Shown: positions 54,751-63,882 of the stretch, one piece after another
Position numbering within the stretch: the stretch's first letter is position 1
Layout of the letters: each line of letters begins with the position of its first letter
Assembly: GCF_018215265.2 (NCBI RefSeq)
Contig: NZ_CP136562.1
Span: forward strand, 1,054,001-1,118,000
DNA length: 64,000 bases
Direction of reading: 5' to 3'
DNA from: Paenarthrobacter sp. GOM3
Lineage (GTDB): Bacteria; Actinomycetota; Actinomycetes; Actinomycetales; Micrococcaceae
The notes under the pieces: generated by a model
What the model was told of the DNA's origin: nothing
What the model saw: the letters and a program-made list of their open reading frames with translations, nothing else
Databases searched by the model: none
Program-made: the position numbers and the translations under genes

Positions 54751-55227
54751 ATGGACACAGGACAACTGGTGCTGATCATCGTCATCGCCGTCGTCGTTAT
54801 AGCCGCTGTTGTGATCGCGGTAGTCGTCGGACGCCGGAAGAAGGCCGAAGTCAACCGTCACCGGGCCGAAGAGTTGCGGGAGAAAGCCGCCGAAGAAGCG
54901 ATCGGCGCCCACCAGGCCAAGGCTGAATCCGCGCAGGCCGAAGCCAACGCCCTGCAGGCCGAAGTGGAGGCCAACCGTCTCCGCAAGGAAGCCGAACGCC
55001 ACTCGGAGAAAGCCGACGAGGCCCGCGGACGCGTTGAAGAGCACCTTCGCCACGCAGACAAGCTGGACCCGAACGCCAACGACCGTTCCAACGGCTCGGA
55101 CCACTCGGATGAATCCAACACCGATCGCACCAACGCGGCGGAGGGGGAGCGTCTGACCCGGGACAGGTCCGATCGCAACGGTTCGGTACGGGAGGGTTCA
55201 ACGCGCGACGGCGATCGGAACCTATAG
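54751..55227 (+). CDS. Single-pass membrane protein with coiled coil
   Basis: This is a 158-residue protein from ATG 54751 (GGGAGG upstream). An N-terminal helix of nearly pure Val/Ile/Ala (about 6-26) anchors it in the membrane. A charged alpha-helical region (about 28-108, AEELREKAAEEAIGAHQAK type heptads) and a disordered Asn/Asp/Arg-rich tail follow. It resembles DivIVA-like or stress-envelope helper proteins only in layout; no family is claimed. Confidence 0.7.
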   Translation: MDTGQLVLIIVIAVVVIAAVVIAVVVGRRKKAEVNRHRAEELREKAAEEAIGAHQAKAESAQAEANALQAEVEANRLRKEAERHSEKADEARGRVEEHLRHADKLDPNANDRSNGSDHSDESNTDRTNAAEGERLTRDRSDRNGSVREGSTRDGDRNL

Positions 55228-55254
55228 TTTCGACGGGGAAACGGAGGCAAGAAA

Positions 55255-55878
55255 GTGAGCATCGTGGTGAGGCGAACAGGTCAGGAGGTGCGTGCGGCCG
55301 GGTCCAAGGCGAGCCGTCACGCCGTCGATGTGGTTCTCGGACATCTGGGCGAAATCGGCCCAGCGGTAGCGTCCCTGCGCCGGGAGTCCTCCAGGCTCGC
55401 CGAATGGGGCGAGGAACTGGCGCGCGTGCGGCGACGCGGTGGGACCGTGTTCGCTGCCGGCAGCGACGGTTCATCGCATGAAGCCCAAAGGTTCACTTCG
55501 GAGCTCGCCGCCCACGACCCCGGGGGTGGCTCCGGTTTCAAAGCCATCTACATTCCCAAAGGCGCCAGCGGATCTGATGGGGCTTCTGCCAGTATCAGCG
55601 CCCAGATCACCGATCAGGTCCGCCGCGGCGACATCGTTGTCCTCCTCGCTGCCAAGGGCATCACCGACGACCTGCGGGACGCTGCTGCGGCCGCAAAGTC
55701 AGGCGGTGCCCGGGTCTGGGCCCTCACCGGCCAGGAGTCCAAGGATCTCGCAGACTCGGTGAATGAAGCCATCTGCATCAACACCGATCCACCCCACGCC
55801 GAGGAAGCGCACCTGGTGGCGGTTCTGGCCCTGTGCGAGTGCTTCGACGACGCACTGAAGAACATCAAGCCGGAGTAG
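55255..55878 (+). CDS. SIS-domain (phosphosugar-binding) protein
   Basis: This 207-residue GmhA-like sugar-isomerase-fold protein is preceded by GGAGG 7 nt before GTG 55255. Motifs: GGTVFAAGSDGSSHEAQRF (the GNGGSA-type phosphate loop), then SAQITDQVRRGDIVVLLAAKG and EEAHLVAVLALCECFDDAL near the C-terminus. GmhA converts sedoheptulose 7-phosphate to a heptose phosphate. This copy has no heptose-pathway neighbours, so it may bind another phosphosugar. Confidence 0.8.
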   Translation: MSIVVRRTGQEVRAAGSKASRHAVDVVLGHLGEIGPAVASLRRESSRLAEWGEELARVRRRGGTVFAAGSDGSSHEAQRFTSELAAHDPGGGSGFKAIYIPKGASGSDGASASISAQITDQVRRGDIVVLLAAKGITDDLRDAAAAAKSGGARVWALTGQESKDLADSVNEAICINTDPPHAEEAHLVAVLALCECFDDALKNIKPE

Positions 55879-55936
55879 CGCGCCGCGCGAGCGGGCTTCA
55901 CGACGATTGCCGCGTGGTTCTGTCAACCTTGAGTTC

Positions 55937-56602
55937 GTGAAGACTGCCGTTTTGACCTATATCTCCATCCTGGCGCTGTCCGGACTCGTGGCATTGAGTG
56001 TTCTCGGCGCTGTCCTGCTTCAGAGGGAAGACCCTCGAGGTATAGGGGTCTTGGCACTCGTCGTGGGCGGTCTTCTGATGACCTTTGTCCTGGCGGTGAC
56101 ACAGAGCATCAAGACCAAGCCACGCAAAGTTATCGCGCGCAAACCTGAATTCAAGACCGTCACCACCACCACGACGGCTGAGTATCCGCATTCTTCCGAG
56201 GTTGTGTGGGCGTTGATAAAGCCTGCGGAATCAGCCACGCTGCTGAGCGAGAACGTGATCCAGGCTGTCTCCGTGCCTGGGCTTCCAGATGGTCCTGGGG
56301 AGCGGCAATGTTTTTTCCTCCGGAACGGTCAGATTGAAGTCATCGAAGTCATCGAGGAAATTCCGGGGCGATTGGCGGTTACGCAAGCACTCCTTCCACC
56401 AAGCCCTGTGTCGCAGAGGACCACCTACCGTCTCGACACCACGGCTGTGGGCTGTCGGCTGACTGTGGAGGACTCCGCTGAAGTTCCGGTTGATTTTTCC
56501 ATTGACCAGCAAACCGCGAAGGACCACAGCGAATCCTTCCTGGCTCGTGTGAGAGAGCTCCTGGACGCCCGCCCGGCTTGGGATGGCAGCCCCACTGTGT
56601 GA
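55937..56602 (+). CDS. Membrane-anchored SRPBCC-type protein
   Basis: The protein has about 221 residues. Two hydrophobic helices at the N-terminus (about 3-25 and 37-57) precede a START/Bet-v-1-like domain (TTTTTAEYPHSSEVVWALIKPAESATLL start, then RTTYRLDTTAVGCRLTVEDSAEVP). GTG 55937 is the likely start, although the frame opens at TTG 55907. SRPBCC domains bind hydrophobic ligands; the ligand is unknown. Confidence 0.65.
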   Translation: MKTAVLTYISILALSGLVALSVLGAVLLQREDPRGIGVLALVVGGLLMTFVLAVTQSIKTKPRKVIARKPEFKTVTTTTTAEYPHSSEVVWALIKPAESATLLSENVIQAVSVPGLPDGPGERQCFFLRNGQIEVIEVIEEIPGRLAVTQALLPPSPVSQRTTYRLDTTAVGCRLTVEDSAEVPVDFSIDQQTAKDHSESFLARVRELLDARPAWDGSPTV

Positions 56603-56681
56603 TCTGCGCCTCAAGCGGAATAGTTGCAGACGCCATGCAGTTGCCCAGAGTGAACCTGATTCATTCTGAAAGGATCCGCGC

Positions 56682-57752
56682 ATGCTGTTTTCCCCCCTGG
56701 CCCTCGGCGAGCTTGAACTGTCCAACCGACTGGTGATGGCGCCCCTGACGCGCCTTCGCGCAGGTGAGCAAGGCATTCCCGGTTCATTGATCGCAGAGCA
56801 TTACCGCCAGCGGGCGTCCCTCGGCTTGATCGTCAGCGAGGGAACCTACCCGACCCCCGCGGGCCAGTCCTACCCGGGCCAGCCCGGACTGGTGACTGAA
56901 GAGCAGATCGCCGGCTGGAAGCAGGTCACCGAAGCTGTGCACGCCGAGGGTGGCCACATGTTCGCCCAGATCATGCACGGTGGACGCGTTTCACACGCCG
57001 ACATCACCGGGGGTGTCGAGATCGTCGGCCCCAGCGCCATAGCCATCGACGGCGAAGTCCGCACGCCCAACGGCAAGCAGGCCTACCCAGTGCCCCGCGA
57101 ACTTCGCACGGACGAGCTCCCGGGCGTCATCCAGGAAATCGTCACCGCCTCCAGGAATGCGATTGAGGCAGGTTTCGACGGCGTCGAACTCCACTCTGCC
57201 AACGGTTACCTGCTGCACGAGTTCCTCGCCCCGAACTCGAACGTGCGCACGGACAGCTACGGTGGCTCCCCGGAGAACCGTGCCCGCTTCGTGATCGAGA
57301 CCGTCAATGCCGTGGTGGAAGCACTCGGCGCCAATCGCGTGGGCATCCGGATTTCTCCGGAGCACAACGTCCAGGGCATCGCCGAGGTTGATGCCGCGGA
57401 CGTACGGGCCACGTACGAGGTCTTGGTGGACACCATCGCCCCGCTCAACCTGGCATACCTGAGCATCCTGCACCACGACCCCAAGGGCGCCCTGGTCCAG
57501 GACCTTCGCGAGCGTTTCAACGGAACGTTCCTGGTGAACACGGGCTTCAGCGAGATCACCACCCGCGAGGAAGCCGTGGCCATTATCGAGGACGGCCTTG
57601 CCGATGCCGTAGTGGTGGGTCGCCCCGCCATCGCCAACCCGGACCTTGCCCGCCGCTGGCGTGAGAGCCTGCCGCTCAACGAGCCGAACGCGTCCACCTT
57701 CTACGCTGATGGCGCCGAGGGATACACGGACTACCCGTTCTACGCGAACTAA
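56682..57752 (+). CDS. Old Yellow Enzyme family ene-reductase
   Basis: The 356-residue FMN enzyme reduces activated alkenes with NAD(P)H. Family features are LSNRLVMAPLTRLRA (FMN-binding start), the active-site-side IMHGGRVSH, and ELHSANGYLLHEFLAPNSN (HxxN-type substrate ligands). TDSYGGSPENRARF and a C-terminal VGRPAIANPDLARR follow. It is NemA/XenA-like, usually involved in detoxifying electrophiles or nitro compounds. Clear terminator after the stop. Confidence 0.93.
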   Translation: MLFSPLALGELELSNRLVMAPLTRLRAGEQGIPGSLIAEHYRQRASLGLIVSEGTYPTPAGQSYPGQPGLVTEEQIAGWKQVTEAVHAEGGHMFAQIMHGGRVSHADITGGVEIVGPSAIAIDGEVRTPNGKQAYPVPRELRTDELPGVIQEIVTASRNAIEAGFDGVELHSANGYLLHEFLAPNSNVRTDSYGGSPENRARFVIETVNAVVEALGANRVGIRISPEHNVQGIAEVDAADVRATYEVLVDTIAPLNLAYLSILHHDPKGALVQDLRERFNGTFLVNTGFSEITTREEAVAIIEDGLADAVVVGRPAIANPDLARRWRESLPLNEPNASTFYADGAEGYTDYPFYAN

Positions 57753-57781
57753 GCGTCAAGCACCCCCTCTGAAGTTTTTCC

Positions 57782-57814
57782 CGACGTCGGCACCCAACCC
57801 GGGTGCCGACGTCG
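57782..57814 (+). terminator. Rho-independent terminator of the ene-reductase gene
   Basis: A perfect 14-bp stem (CGACGTCGGCACCC with its complement) and 5-nt loop, followed by TGGTTT. Confidence 0.85.
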
Positions 57815-57876
57815 TGGTTTAACGCGCGTTCCCGGCGCAATGTGACGGAGGCGCCTGCCCTGCCAGACGTCCGCGT

Positions 57877-57886
57877 TCCTATAGGA
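57877..57886. promoter_or_regulatory. GntR autoregulatory palindrome TCCTATAGGA
   Basis: A perfect 10-bp palindrome 8 nt before the GntR ATG; its AGGA end doubles as the ribosome-binding site. The flanked 14-bp form TTCCTATAGGATTT recurs exactly, inverted, at 58818-58831. Confidence 0.7.
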
Positions 57887-57894
57887 TTTGTGGC

Positions 57895-58587
57895 ATGCCT
57901 GATCCTTCCGTCGCCCGCGCCGGCTTCCCCGTCAGCCGCCAAGTGCTGGCCGACCACGTCTACGAAGCCCTCCTGGAATGGCTCATGGACGGCCGGTTGG
58001 AGCCTGGCGCGGCGGTAAGCATCGACGGGATGGCGCGGGAGCTCGATGTGTCGCCCACTCCGGTCCGCGAGGCTTTGGCCCGGCTGGAGCACACGGGGAT
58101 GGTCCGGCGAGTCGCATTGAAGGGCTATCGGGTGGCGCCAGTCTTCACCCGCGAGGATTTCGCTGAGCTCATGGAAGCGCGGCTTTCCATCGAACCGGTC
58201 AATGCCCGCCTGGCTTGCTCGCGCATGACACCCGACGGCCTGGACGCACTCAAGCAAGCCGTGGAGGACCTGAAAACGGCGCCCCGAGGTGGAACATTCG
58301 CCGAGTACCGCAGCTACCTCGAAGCCGACGAACGCTTCCACCAGCTCATTGCCGCGCAGGCCAACAACCAGTTCCTGCTGGCGGCCTACAACACCCTGGG
58401 CGGCCAGATCCAACGGTTCCGGCTGTTCGGGGGAGTGGGCATCACGGATGCTGAGCAGGCGATCGCCGAGCACCAAGCCGTGCTGGACGCCATGCTGAGC
58501 GGCGACCCTGAGAAGGCTGCGGACATGATGGTCGATCACGTGGAGAAGGTGCGCGGCCGGGCGATGGCTGACGCGCCCGAGGACTAA
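57895..58587 (+). CDS. GntR family regulator, FadR/FCD type
   Basis: This is a 230-residue repressor. It has an N-terminal winged helix (about 15-80, GMARELDVSPTPVREALARLEHTGMV recognition region) and a C-terminal all-helical FCD domain with metal-type histidines (FHQLI, EHQAVLDAM, MVDHVEKV). FCD regulators typically sense small carboxylates or sugar acids. The gene reads toward the sugar operon, and both promoters carry the identical TCCTATAGGA palindrome, indicating autorepression and control of that operon. Confidence 0.92.
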   Translation: MPDPSVARAGFPVSRQVLADHVYEALLEWLMDGRLEPGAAVSIDGMARELDVSPTPVREALARLEHTGMVRRVALKGYRVAPVFTREDFAELMEARLSIEPVNARLACSRMTPDGLDALKQAVEDLKTAPRGGTFAEYRSYLEADERFHQLIAAQANNQFLLAAYNTLGGQIQRFRLFGGVGITDAEQAIAEHQAVLDAMLSGDPEKAADMMVDHVEKVRGRAMADAPED

Positions 58588-58628
58588 GTCCGGGTTCCTT
58601 TCGGGCCGCGCGCCTGTTTCCGCCGTGG

Positions 58629-58689
58629 GCACCCGTTAGTGGCCGGCGGCGCACCCTTTCGCGCCGAGCGCGCCCGTGGTTACGGGTGC
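58629..58689. repeat. Nested inverted repeats in the GntR-operon gap
   Basis: GCACCCGT (58629-58636) pairs with ACGGGTGC (58682-58689). An inner CACCCTTTC resembles the complement of GAAAGGGGTG just past the element. It is possibly a terminator or a dispersed palindrome; no T-tract. Confidence 0.4.
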
Positions 58690-58750
58690 GCCGGGCGGAA
58701 AGGGGTGACCCAACGAAGCACACTCAGCACAAGGCGTGACCCCCTTCACA

Positions 58751-58831
58751 TACATATGTAAGACATATAGGATCTAGGAAGTTTCGCGAAAAGGGTTGAC
58801 AGCTTTGCTTGCTTCGTAAATCCTATAGGAA
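58751..58831 (+). promoter_or_regulatory. Promoter and operators of the erythrulose-type operon
   Basis: Three elements are visible: a perfect palindrome TACATATGTA (58751-58760), a half-site TATAGGAT (58766-58773), and -35 TTGACA (58796-58801). They are followed by AAATCCTATAGGAA (58818-58831), which holds the GntR palindrome over the presumed -10 region. Binding there would block transcription. The ribosome site AAGGAG precedes ATG 58859. Confidence 0.65.
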
Positions 58832-58858
58832 ACAGGATTCCCCGAAGGAGTGATCATC

Positions 58859-59860
58859 ATGGCGTACACCGCCGAGAATTGGCCCATCACAGCGGCCCTC
58901 CTGCAATTCCCTGGCACTGACGCCGAGGGTTTGCAGGTCAACGACGCCGACGCTTCGGTTTGGGCTTCGGTCCTCCAGGAAGTCAAGGACGCAGGTTTCG
59001 CCAACGCCGACCTCACGGACAGTTGGGTCCGCCCCGGGGACCTCAGCAAGGAGCGCCTGGCGGAATTCAAGCAGACCGCCGCCGACGTAGGCATCGGCGT
59101 GCCCGTCATCTCCGCCATCCGACGCAGCGTCATCCACCACACGGACTGGGCCGACAACCTCGCCTACAGCCACCGCACCATCGACGCCGCCGCGGAGCTC
59201 GGGTGCGAAGTCGTCTCCTTCGGCCTGCACCAGGCCATCACCCCGGAGCAGCAGAAACAGCTGTGGTTCTGGACCGTCGAGGGCTACAAGGACCCCGCGG
59301 GGGACAAGGAAGCGTGGGGCAACGCAGTCTCCCGCCTCCGCGAACTGGGCAAGCACGCAGCCGACGCCGGCATCCTGGTCTCCCTCGAAATGTATGAGGA
59401 CACGTACTTGGGCACCGCTGACTCCTCCGTCCAACTGGTCCAGGACATTGCATTGGACAACGTGGGCCTCAACCCGGACCTCGGCAACCTGATCCGCCTC
59501 CACCGGCCCATTGAGGACTGGCGCGAAATGGTGGCCAAGACCCTCCCGTACTCCAACTACTGGCACATGAAGAACTACATCCGGGACGAAGACGTGGCCC
59601 GCGACAGCTACATCACCATGCCGGCTCCCATGGAGAGCGGACTCATCAACTACCGCGAGGCTTTCAAATTCGCGCTGTCCGTTGGATTCCAGGGCATCCT
59701 TTGCACCGAGCACTACGGCGGCGACGGCCTGAGCGTCACCGCCAGCAACCAGGACTACCTCCGCCGGCACGTCCTGCCGAAGTCCGATGGTTACGCGCTG
59801 GGCACCAGCCAGGTTGCACAGGGACGCCAGAAACCAGCAATCCAGCTGGCAGGAGTCTAG
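58859..59860 (+). CDS. Sugar isomerase/epimerase-like TIM-barrel enzyme
   Basis: This is a 333-residue AP-endonuclease-2-like barrel from ATG 58859. Metal-site segments include ILVSLEMYEDTYLG, NVGLNPDLGNL and YWHMKNYIRDED. It is first in an operon with a DhaKL kinase and RpiB-type isomerase. A known member of this fold, OiaC, decarboxylates 3-oxo-isoapionate to L-erythrulose. That step would feed the following kinase, so it is one candidate; 3-oxo-tetronate isomerases share the fold too. The exact reaction is open. Confidence 0.82.
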   Translation: MAYTAENWPITAALLQFPGTDAEGLQVNDADASVWASVLQEVKDAGFANADLTDSWVRPGDLSKERLAEFKQTAADVGIGVPVISAIRRSVIHHTDWADNLAYSHRTIDAAAELGCEVVSFGLHQAITPEQQKQLWFWTVEGYKDPAGDKEAWGNAVSRLRELGKHAADAGILVSLEMYEDTYLGTADSSVQLVQDIALDNVGLNPDLGNLIRLHRPIEDWREMVAKTLPYSNYWHMKNYIRDEDVARDSYITMPAPMESGLINYREAFKFALSVGFQGILCTEHYGGDGLSVTASNQDYLRRHVLPKSDGYALGTSQVAQGRQKPAIQLAGV

Positions 59861-59864
59861 GAAA

Positions 59865-61613
59865 ATGACACAGATCTTCGACAATCCGGCAGACTTCGCC
59901 GACGAAGCCCTGGACGGCTTTGTTGCTGCCAACCGTGGCTACGTTGCCCGGGTGGACGGCGGCGTGGTCCGGTCCACCGAAGTCCCCTCCGGCCAGGTAG
60001 CCCTGGTGGTTGGTGGCGGTTCGGGACACTACCCGGCCTTCGCCGGACTGGTCGGCCCGGGACTGGCGACAGGATCCGCCTGCGGCAACATGTTCGCTTC
60101 ACCGGCAGCGGGGCAGGTGTACCGGGTAGCCAAGGCAGCCAACGCCGGCGGCGGTGTCCTCTTGAGCTACGGCAACTACGCCGGCGACGTCCTCCACTTC
60201 GGCCAAGCCCAGCTGCGACTCAATGCCGAGGGCATCGAAACCCGCACCGTCACAGTCACCGATGACATTGCCAGCGCCCCGATCGACCAACTCGAGAAGC
60301 GCCGCGGCATCGCCGGAGACCTCACCGTCTTCAAGATCGCAGGGGCTGCAGCCGAAGCGGGACTGGACCTTGACGACGTCGAGCGTTTGGCCATCAAGAC
60401 CAACTACCGCACGCGTTCCCTCGGCGTGGCCTTCGACGGCTGCACGCTCCCTGGCGCCAAGGATCCGCTGTTCCATGTGCCCTCCGGGCAGATGTCCCTG
60501 GGACTCGGCATCCACGGCGAACCCGGGATCTCCGAGCACCCCATGCCCACAGCATCCGAGCTTGCCGAACTCCTGGTGTCAAAGCTGCTCGCCGACAAGC
60601 CCGAGGACGCCGGTGACCGCGTGGTCGCCATCGTCAACGGACTGGGCACCGTGAAATACGACGAACTTTTCCTGCTGTTCGGCAAAGTCGAGAAGCTCCT
60701 CACCGCGGCGGGACTCACTGTGGTGGAACCCGAATGTGGTGAGCTGGTGACCAGCCTGGACATGTCCGGTCTCTCGCTGACACTGCTGTGGTTGGACGGG
60801 GAACTGGAACAGTATTGGGCAGCGCCCGCCGATACTCCCGCGTTCCGCAAGGGCAGCATGGCCCCGCGTGCACCCCGCGCCGAGGCCGCGGTCGACGACG
60901 CCGAGACGGCCGACGTCGAACAGCCCACCGCAGCGGCCGCTGAACTCGGGCGGCAGGCCGTGGCCATCCTCGCCCAGGTGAGGGACGTCGTCGTCGAGCA
61001 TGAAGAGGAACTCGGCAAGCTGGACGCGATCGCAGGGGACGGCGACCACGGAATCGGAATGCGCCGTGGTGTCGACGCTGCCGCTGCGGCGGGGGAGGCC
61101 GCAGCCGGTTCGTCCGTGGCCCGCGTTCTGACCGCTGCCGGCGAGGCCTGGAGTGAGCGGGCCGGCGGAACCTCGGGCGCGCTGTGGGGATCGGCAGTGA
61201 TCGCTGCCGGACAGTCGCTCGGCAACCGCGATTCGTACAGTGCCGAGGACGCAGCCGCCGCCGTCAAAGCGTTCGTCCGGGCCATCACCGAACTCGGCAA
61301 GGCCGACCCCGGCGACAAGACCATGGTGGACGCGCTCCTGCCATTCCGGGACACCCTCCTGGCAGAGCTCGACGGCGGTGCTCCCGTTGACCGGGCGCTG
61401 GCAGTCGCCGCGGCGGCGGCCGAGTCCGCTGCCGCGAAGACCGCTGAACTGAGGCCGCTGAAGGGCCGTGCCCGTCCGCTCGCGGAAAAGAGCCTCGGCC
61501 ATCCCGATCCAGGCGCGGTCTCCTTCGGACTGATTGCCACAAGAATCTCCAGCCACATCGATTCACTACTGGCCACCGCCACAACAGCGGCACCGGCCGG
61601 AAACGGAGCCTGA
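59865..61613 (+). CDS. Dihydroxyacetone/erythrulose kinase, fused DhaK-DhaL
   Basis: This ATP-dependent kinase has 582 residues. The DhaK domain (1-335) covers [15 protein letters not shown] and the substrate-His motif LGIHGEPGI. An Ala/Glu linker leads to the DhaL domain (about 370-575) with the ADP/Mg motif [12 protein letters not shown] and [10 protein letters not shown]. Fused enzymes of this type phosphorylate dihydroxyacetone, D-erythrulose (DerK) or L-erythrulose (LerK). The adjacent RpiB-type isomerase favours an erythrulose. It starts at ATG 59865, four bases after the previous stop. Confidence 0.9.
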   Translation: MTQIFDNPADFADEALDGFVAANRGYVARVDGGVVRSTEVPSGQVALVVGGGSGHYPAFAGLVGPGLATGSACGNMFASPAAGQVYRVAKAANAGGGVLLSYGNYAGDVLHFGQAQLRLNAEGIETRTVTVTDDIASAPIDQLEKRRGIAGDLTVFKIAGAAAEAGLDLDDVERLAIKTNYRTRSLGVAFDGCTLPGAKDPLFHVPSGQMSLGLGIHGEPGISEHPMPTASELAELLVSKLLADKPEDAGDRVVAIVNGLGTVKYDELFLLFGKVEKLLTAAGLTVVEPECGELVTSLDMSGLSLTLLWLDGELEQYWAAPADTPAFRKGSMAPRAPRAEAAVDDAETADVEQPTAAAAELGRQAVAILAQVRDVVVEHEEELGKLDAIAGDGDHGIGMRRGVDAAAAAGEAAAGSSVARVLTAAGEAWSERAGGTSGALWGSAVIAAGQSLGNRDSYSAEDAAAAVKAFVRAITELGKADPGDKTMVDALLPFRDTLLAELDGGAPVDRALAVAAAAAESAAAKTAELRPLKGRARPLAEKSLGHPDPGAVSFGLIATRISSHIDSLLATATTAAPAGNGA

Positions 61614-61615
61614 GC

Positions 61616-62098
61616 ATGAGCAACAACCAAGGCTGGCGCATCGTCGTCGGCAATGACGAAGCCGGCGTTGAGTACAAGAACGCCTTGAAAGAGTTGCTGG
61701 AAGCAGATCCGCGGGTGGCGTCCGTGACGGATGTGGGCGTGGGTTTTGATGACTCCACGGCCTACCCGCACGTTGCCGTCGACGCCGCCCGCAAGGTGGC
61801 AGCAGGCGAAGCCGACCGGGCACTGCTGATTTGCGGCACGGGACTCGGCGTGGCAATCGCGGCCAACAAGGTTCCCGGCATCCGGGCAGTCACCGCCCAC
61901 GACAGCTACTCCGTGGAGCGCTCAGTCCTCAGCAACAACGCACAGGTCCTGACGCTCGGCCAGCGGGTGATTGGCTTGGAACTGGCCAAGAAGCTTGTAG
62001 GAGAGTGGCTCGACCACCGCTTCGACGAAACCTCATCCTCCGCCGCCAAGGTGGACGCCATCTGCTCCTATGAGCCCGACTACACGAAGGCAGTCTGA
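61616..62098 (+). CDS. RpiB/LacAB family sugar-phosphate isomerase
   Basis: The 160-residue isomerase has the RpiB fold. The N-terminal GNDEAG replaces the usual SDHAG, and the catalytic Cys is C73 in [41 protein letters not shown] follows. In the M. smegmatis tetritol pathway an RpiB homologue (DerI) converts D-erythrulose 4-phosphate to D-erythrose 4-phosphate, a pentose-phosphate intermediate. The link to the kinase two bases upstream supports that role rather than ribose 5-phosphate isomerisation. Confidence 0.87.
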   Translation: MSNNQGWRIVVGNDEAGVEYKNALKELLEADPRVASVTDVGVGFDDSTAYPHVAVDAARKVAAGEADRALLICGTGLGVAIAANKVPGIRAVTAHDSYSVERSVLSNNAQVLTLGQRVIGLELAKKLVGEWLDHRFDETSSSAAKVDAICSYEPDYTKAV

Positions 62099-62100
62099 AC

Positions 62101-63090
62101 ATGACCATTTCTGAAGCAAACGCAGGCCCGGCCAGTAACGCTGCTCGGAAGATCGCCGTCGTCGGTTCCGGCTACATGGGCGGCGGCATCGCCCAGGTCC
62201 TGGCCCTCGGCGGAGCGCGCGTGGCGCTGGCCGATGTTTCCGCCGAGGTGGCGCAGAAGAACTACGACCGGTTGTTGGAGGAGTCGGAGCAGTTCATTGC
62301 GGACGGGCTTTTCCCGGCCGGGTCCACGGAGATCCTCAAGCAGAACCTGTGGGCTGCTAAGGACATTGAAGAAGCCGTGGCCGATGCCGACTTCATCGAA
62401 GAAGCCGTCCCCGAGGTCCTCGAGATCAAGCACCAAACCCTTGCGCGGATCAGTGCTGCGGCCCGGCCGGACGCCCTGATCGGCTCGAACACGTCCACGA
62501 TCTCCATTGCGGACCTGGCCGAAGCCGTGACCAACCCGGAACGTTTCCTGGGCGTCCACTTCTCCAACCCGTCACCGTTCATCCCGGGCGTCGAGGTCAT
62601 CCCGCACGCAGGTACCTCTGCCGCTACGGTGTCCGCGTCCTGTGACCTCGTCCACGCAGCCGGCAAGCAGACCGCCGTCGTCAAGGACGTCACCGGCTTC
62701 GTGCTGAACCGGCTGCAGTATGCGCTGTTCCACGAAGCGGCTCAACTGGTTGAGCAGGGGATCGCAACAGCGGACGACGTCGACACCCTGGTGCGTACGA
62801 CGTTCGGCTTCCGCTTGCCCTTCTTTGGTCCGTTCGCGATTGCGGACATGGCCGGTTTGGATGTCTACAACTTCTGCTACAAGTCGCTGCAAACGGGTTT
62901 CCCGGAACGCTTCGCGACGCCGAAAATCCTCTCCGACCTTGTCGAGGCAGGCAAGCTGGGCACCAAGACGGGCGCCGGTTTCCTCAACGTTCCCGCCGAG
63001 CGGACGCCGGAACTCATCGCCTACCGCAACAAGGCCTACGTCGCCATGCAGAAGCTCATTGAAGAGCTCGGCCCGGCCCCCATCCACTAA
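62101..63090 (+). CDS. 3-hydroxyacyl-CoA dehydrogenase-like oxidoreductase
   Basis: The 329-residue NAD enzyme has the N-terminal Rossmann motif GSGYMG (22-27), the EAVPEVLEIKHQ segment and SNTSTISIADLA. The catalytic-type His near 153 lies in GVHFSNPSPF with the Glu of VEVIPH, and the 3HCDH C-terminal domain follows (VLNRLQYALFHEA). The family also includes L-gulonate 3-dehydrogenase and carnitine dehydrogenase. Lying two bases after the RpiB gene, it more likely oxidises a sugar acid than an acyl-CoA. Confidence 0.85.
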   Translation: MTISEANAGPASNAARKIAVVGSGYMGGGIAQVLALGGARVALADVSAEVAQKNYDRLLEESEQFIADGLFPAGSTEILKQNLWAAKDIEEAVADADFIEEAVPEVLEIKHQTLARISAAARPDALIGSNTSTISIADLAEAVTNPERFLGVHFSNPSPFIPGVEVIPHAGTSAATVSASCDLVHAAGKQTAVVKDVTGFVLNRLQYALFHEAAQLVEQGIATADDVDTLVRTTFGFRLPFFGPFAIADMAGLDVYNFCYKSLQTGFPERFATPKILSDLVEAGKLGTKTGAGFLNVPAERTPELIAYRNKAYVAMQKLIEELGPAPIH

Positions 63091-63110
63091 GACTTCACAG
63101 GAGAAGACAC

Positions 63111-63875
63111 ATGACTTTCCCCGCATCACGCACCGCAATTGTCACCGGCGCAGTGTCCGAGCGCGGCATCGGCCGTGCCACCGTCAACTACCTGGCTGCC
63201 CAAGGCTGGAACATCGGCATCATCGACCTTGACGACGCTGCCTGCAAGCTGGCCGCCACGGAAGTCGCCGCGGAATTCGGCGTGCAGGCCCACGGAGTGG
63301 GCGCGAACGTGGCCAGCGAAGCCGAAGTCCGCGCGGCCATTGACGAACTCGAAGCGGAACTGCCCCAGATCGTCGCCCTGGCCAACGTTGCCGGTGTCAG
63401 CTCGCCCATCGGCTACCTTGAACTTGAAGCGGCCGAGTGGGACCGGGTCCTCAACATCAACCTCAACGGAGTCCACTACGCCACCCGTCGCGTGGCCGAA
63501 TCCATGGTCAAGAACCGGATCGGCCGGATTGTGAATATCTCCTCCGTTTCCGCGCAGCGCGGCGGCGGCACTTTCTCCAAGACCCCGTACTCGGTAGCCA
63601 AGGCCGGCGTCATCGGCCTGACCCGGGCAACAGCCCGCGAGCTGGGCGAGTACGACATCACCGTCAACGCCATCTCTCCCGGCCCCATCGACACCGACAT
63701 CATGGGCGGCACGCTGAGCCAGGAGCGCAAGGACGAACTCACCAAGGACCTCGTAGTGAACCGCGTGGGCTCCACCCGGGACATTGCGGCCGCCATCGCC
63801 TTCCTCATCAGCGAGGACTCCGGATACATCTCCGGCCAGACGCTGAATGTGGATGGCGGACTGTACATGCACTAG
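63111..63875 (+). CDS. Short-chain dehydrogenase/reductase
   Basis: This is a 254-residue NAD(P) SDR. The cofactor motif TGAVSERGIG (12-21) is followed by ALANVAGVS, a catalytic Ser near 145 and the active-site Y160-x3-K164 (YSVAK). DGGLYMH ends the protein. The start has AGGAGA upstream. As the fifth gene of the operon it probably oxidises a polyol or sugar acid, such as a tetritol or apionate derivative. Eight bases later a short membrane peptide begins. Confidence 0.93.
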   Translation: MTFPASRTAIVTGAVSERGIGRATVNYLAAQGWNIGIIDLDDAACKLAATEVAAEFGVQAHGVGANVASEAEVRAAIDELEAELPQIVALANVAGVSSPIGYLELEAAEWDRVLNINLNGVHYATRRVAESMVKNRIGRIVNISSVSAQRGGGTFSKTPYSVAKAGVIGLTRATARELGEYDITVNAISPGPIDTDIMGGTLSQERKDELTKDLVVNRVGSTRDIAAAIAFLISEDSGYISGQTLNVDGGLYMH

Positions 63876-63882
63876 GACAGGC

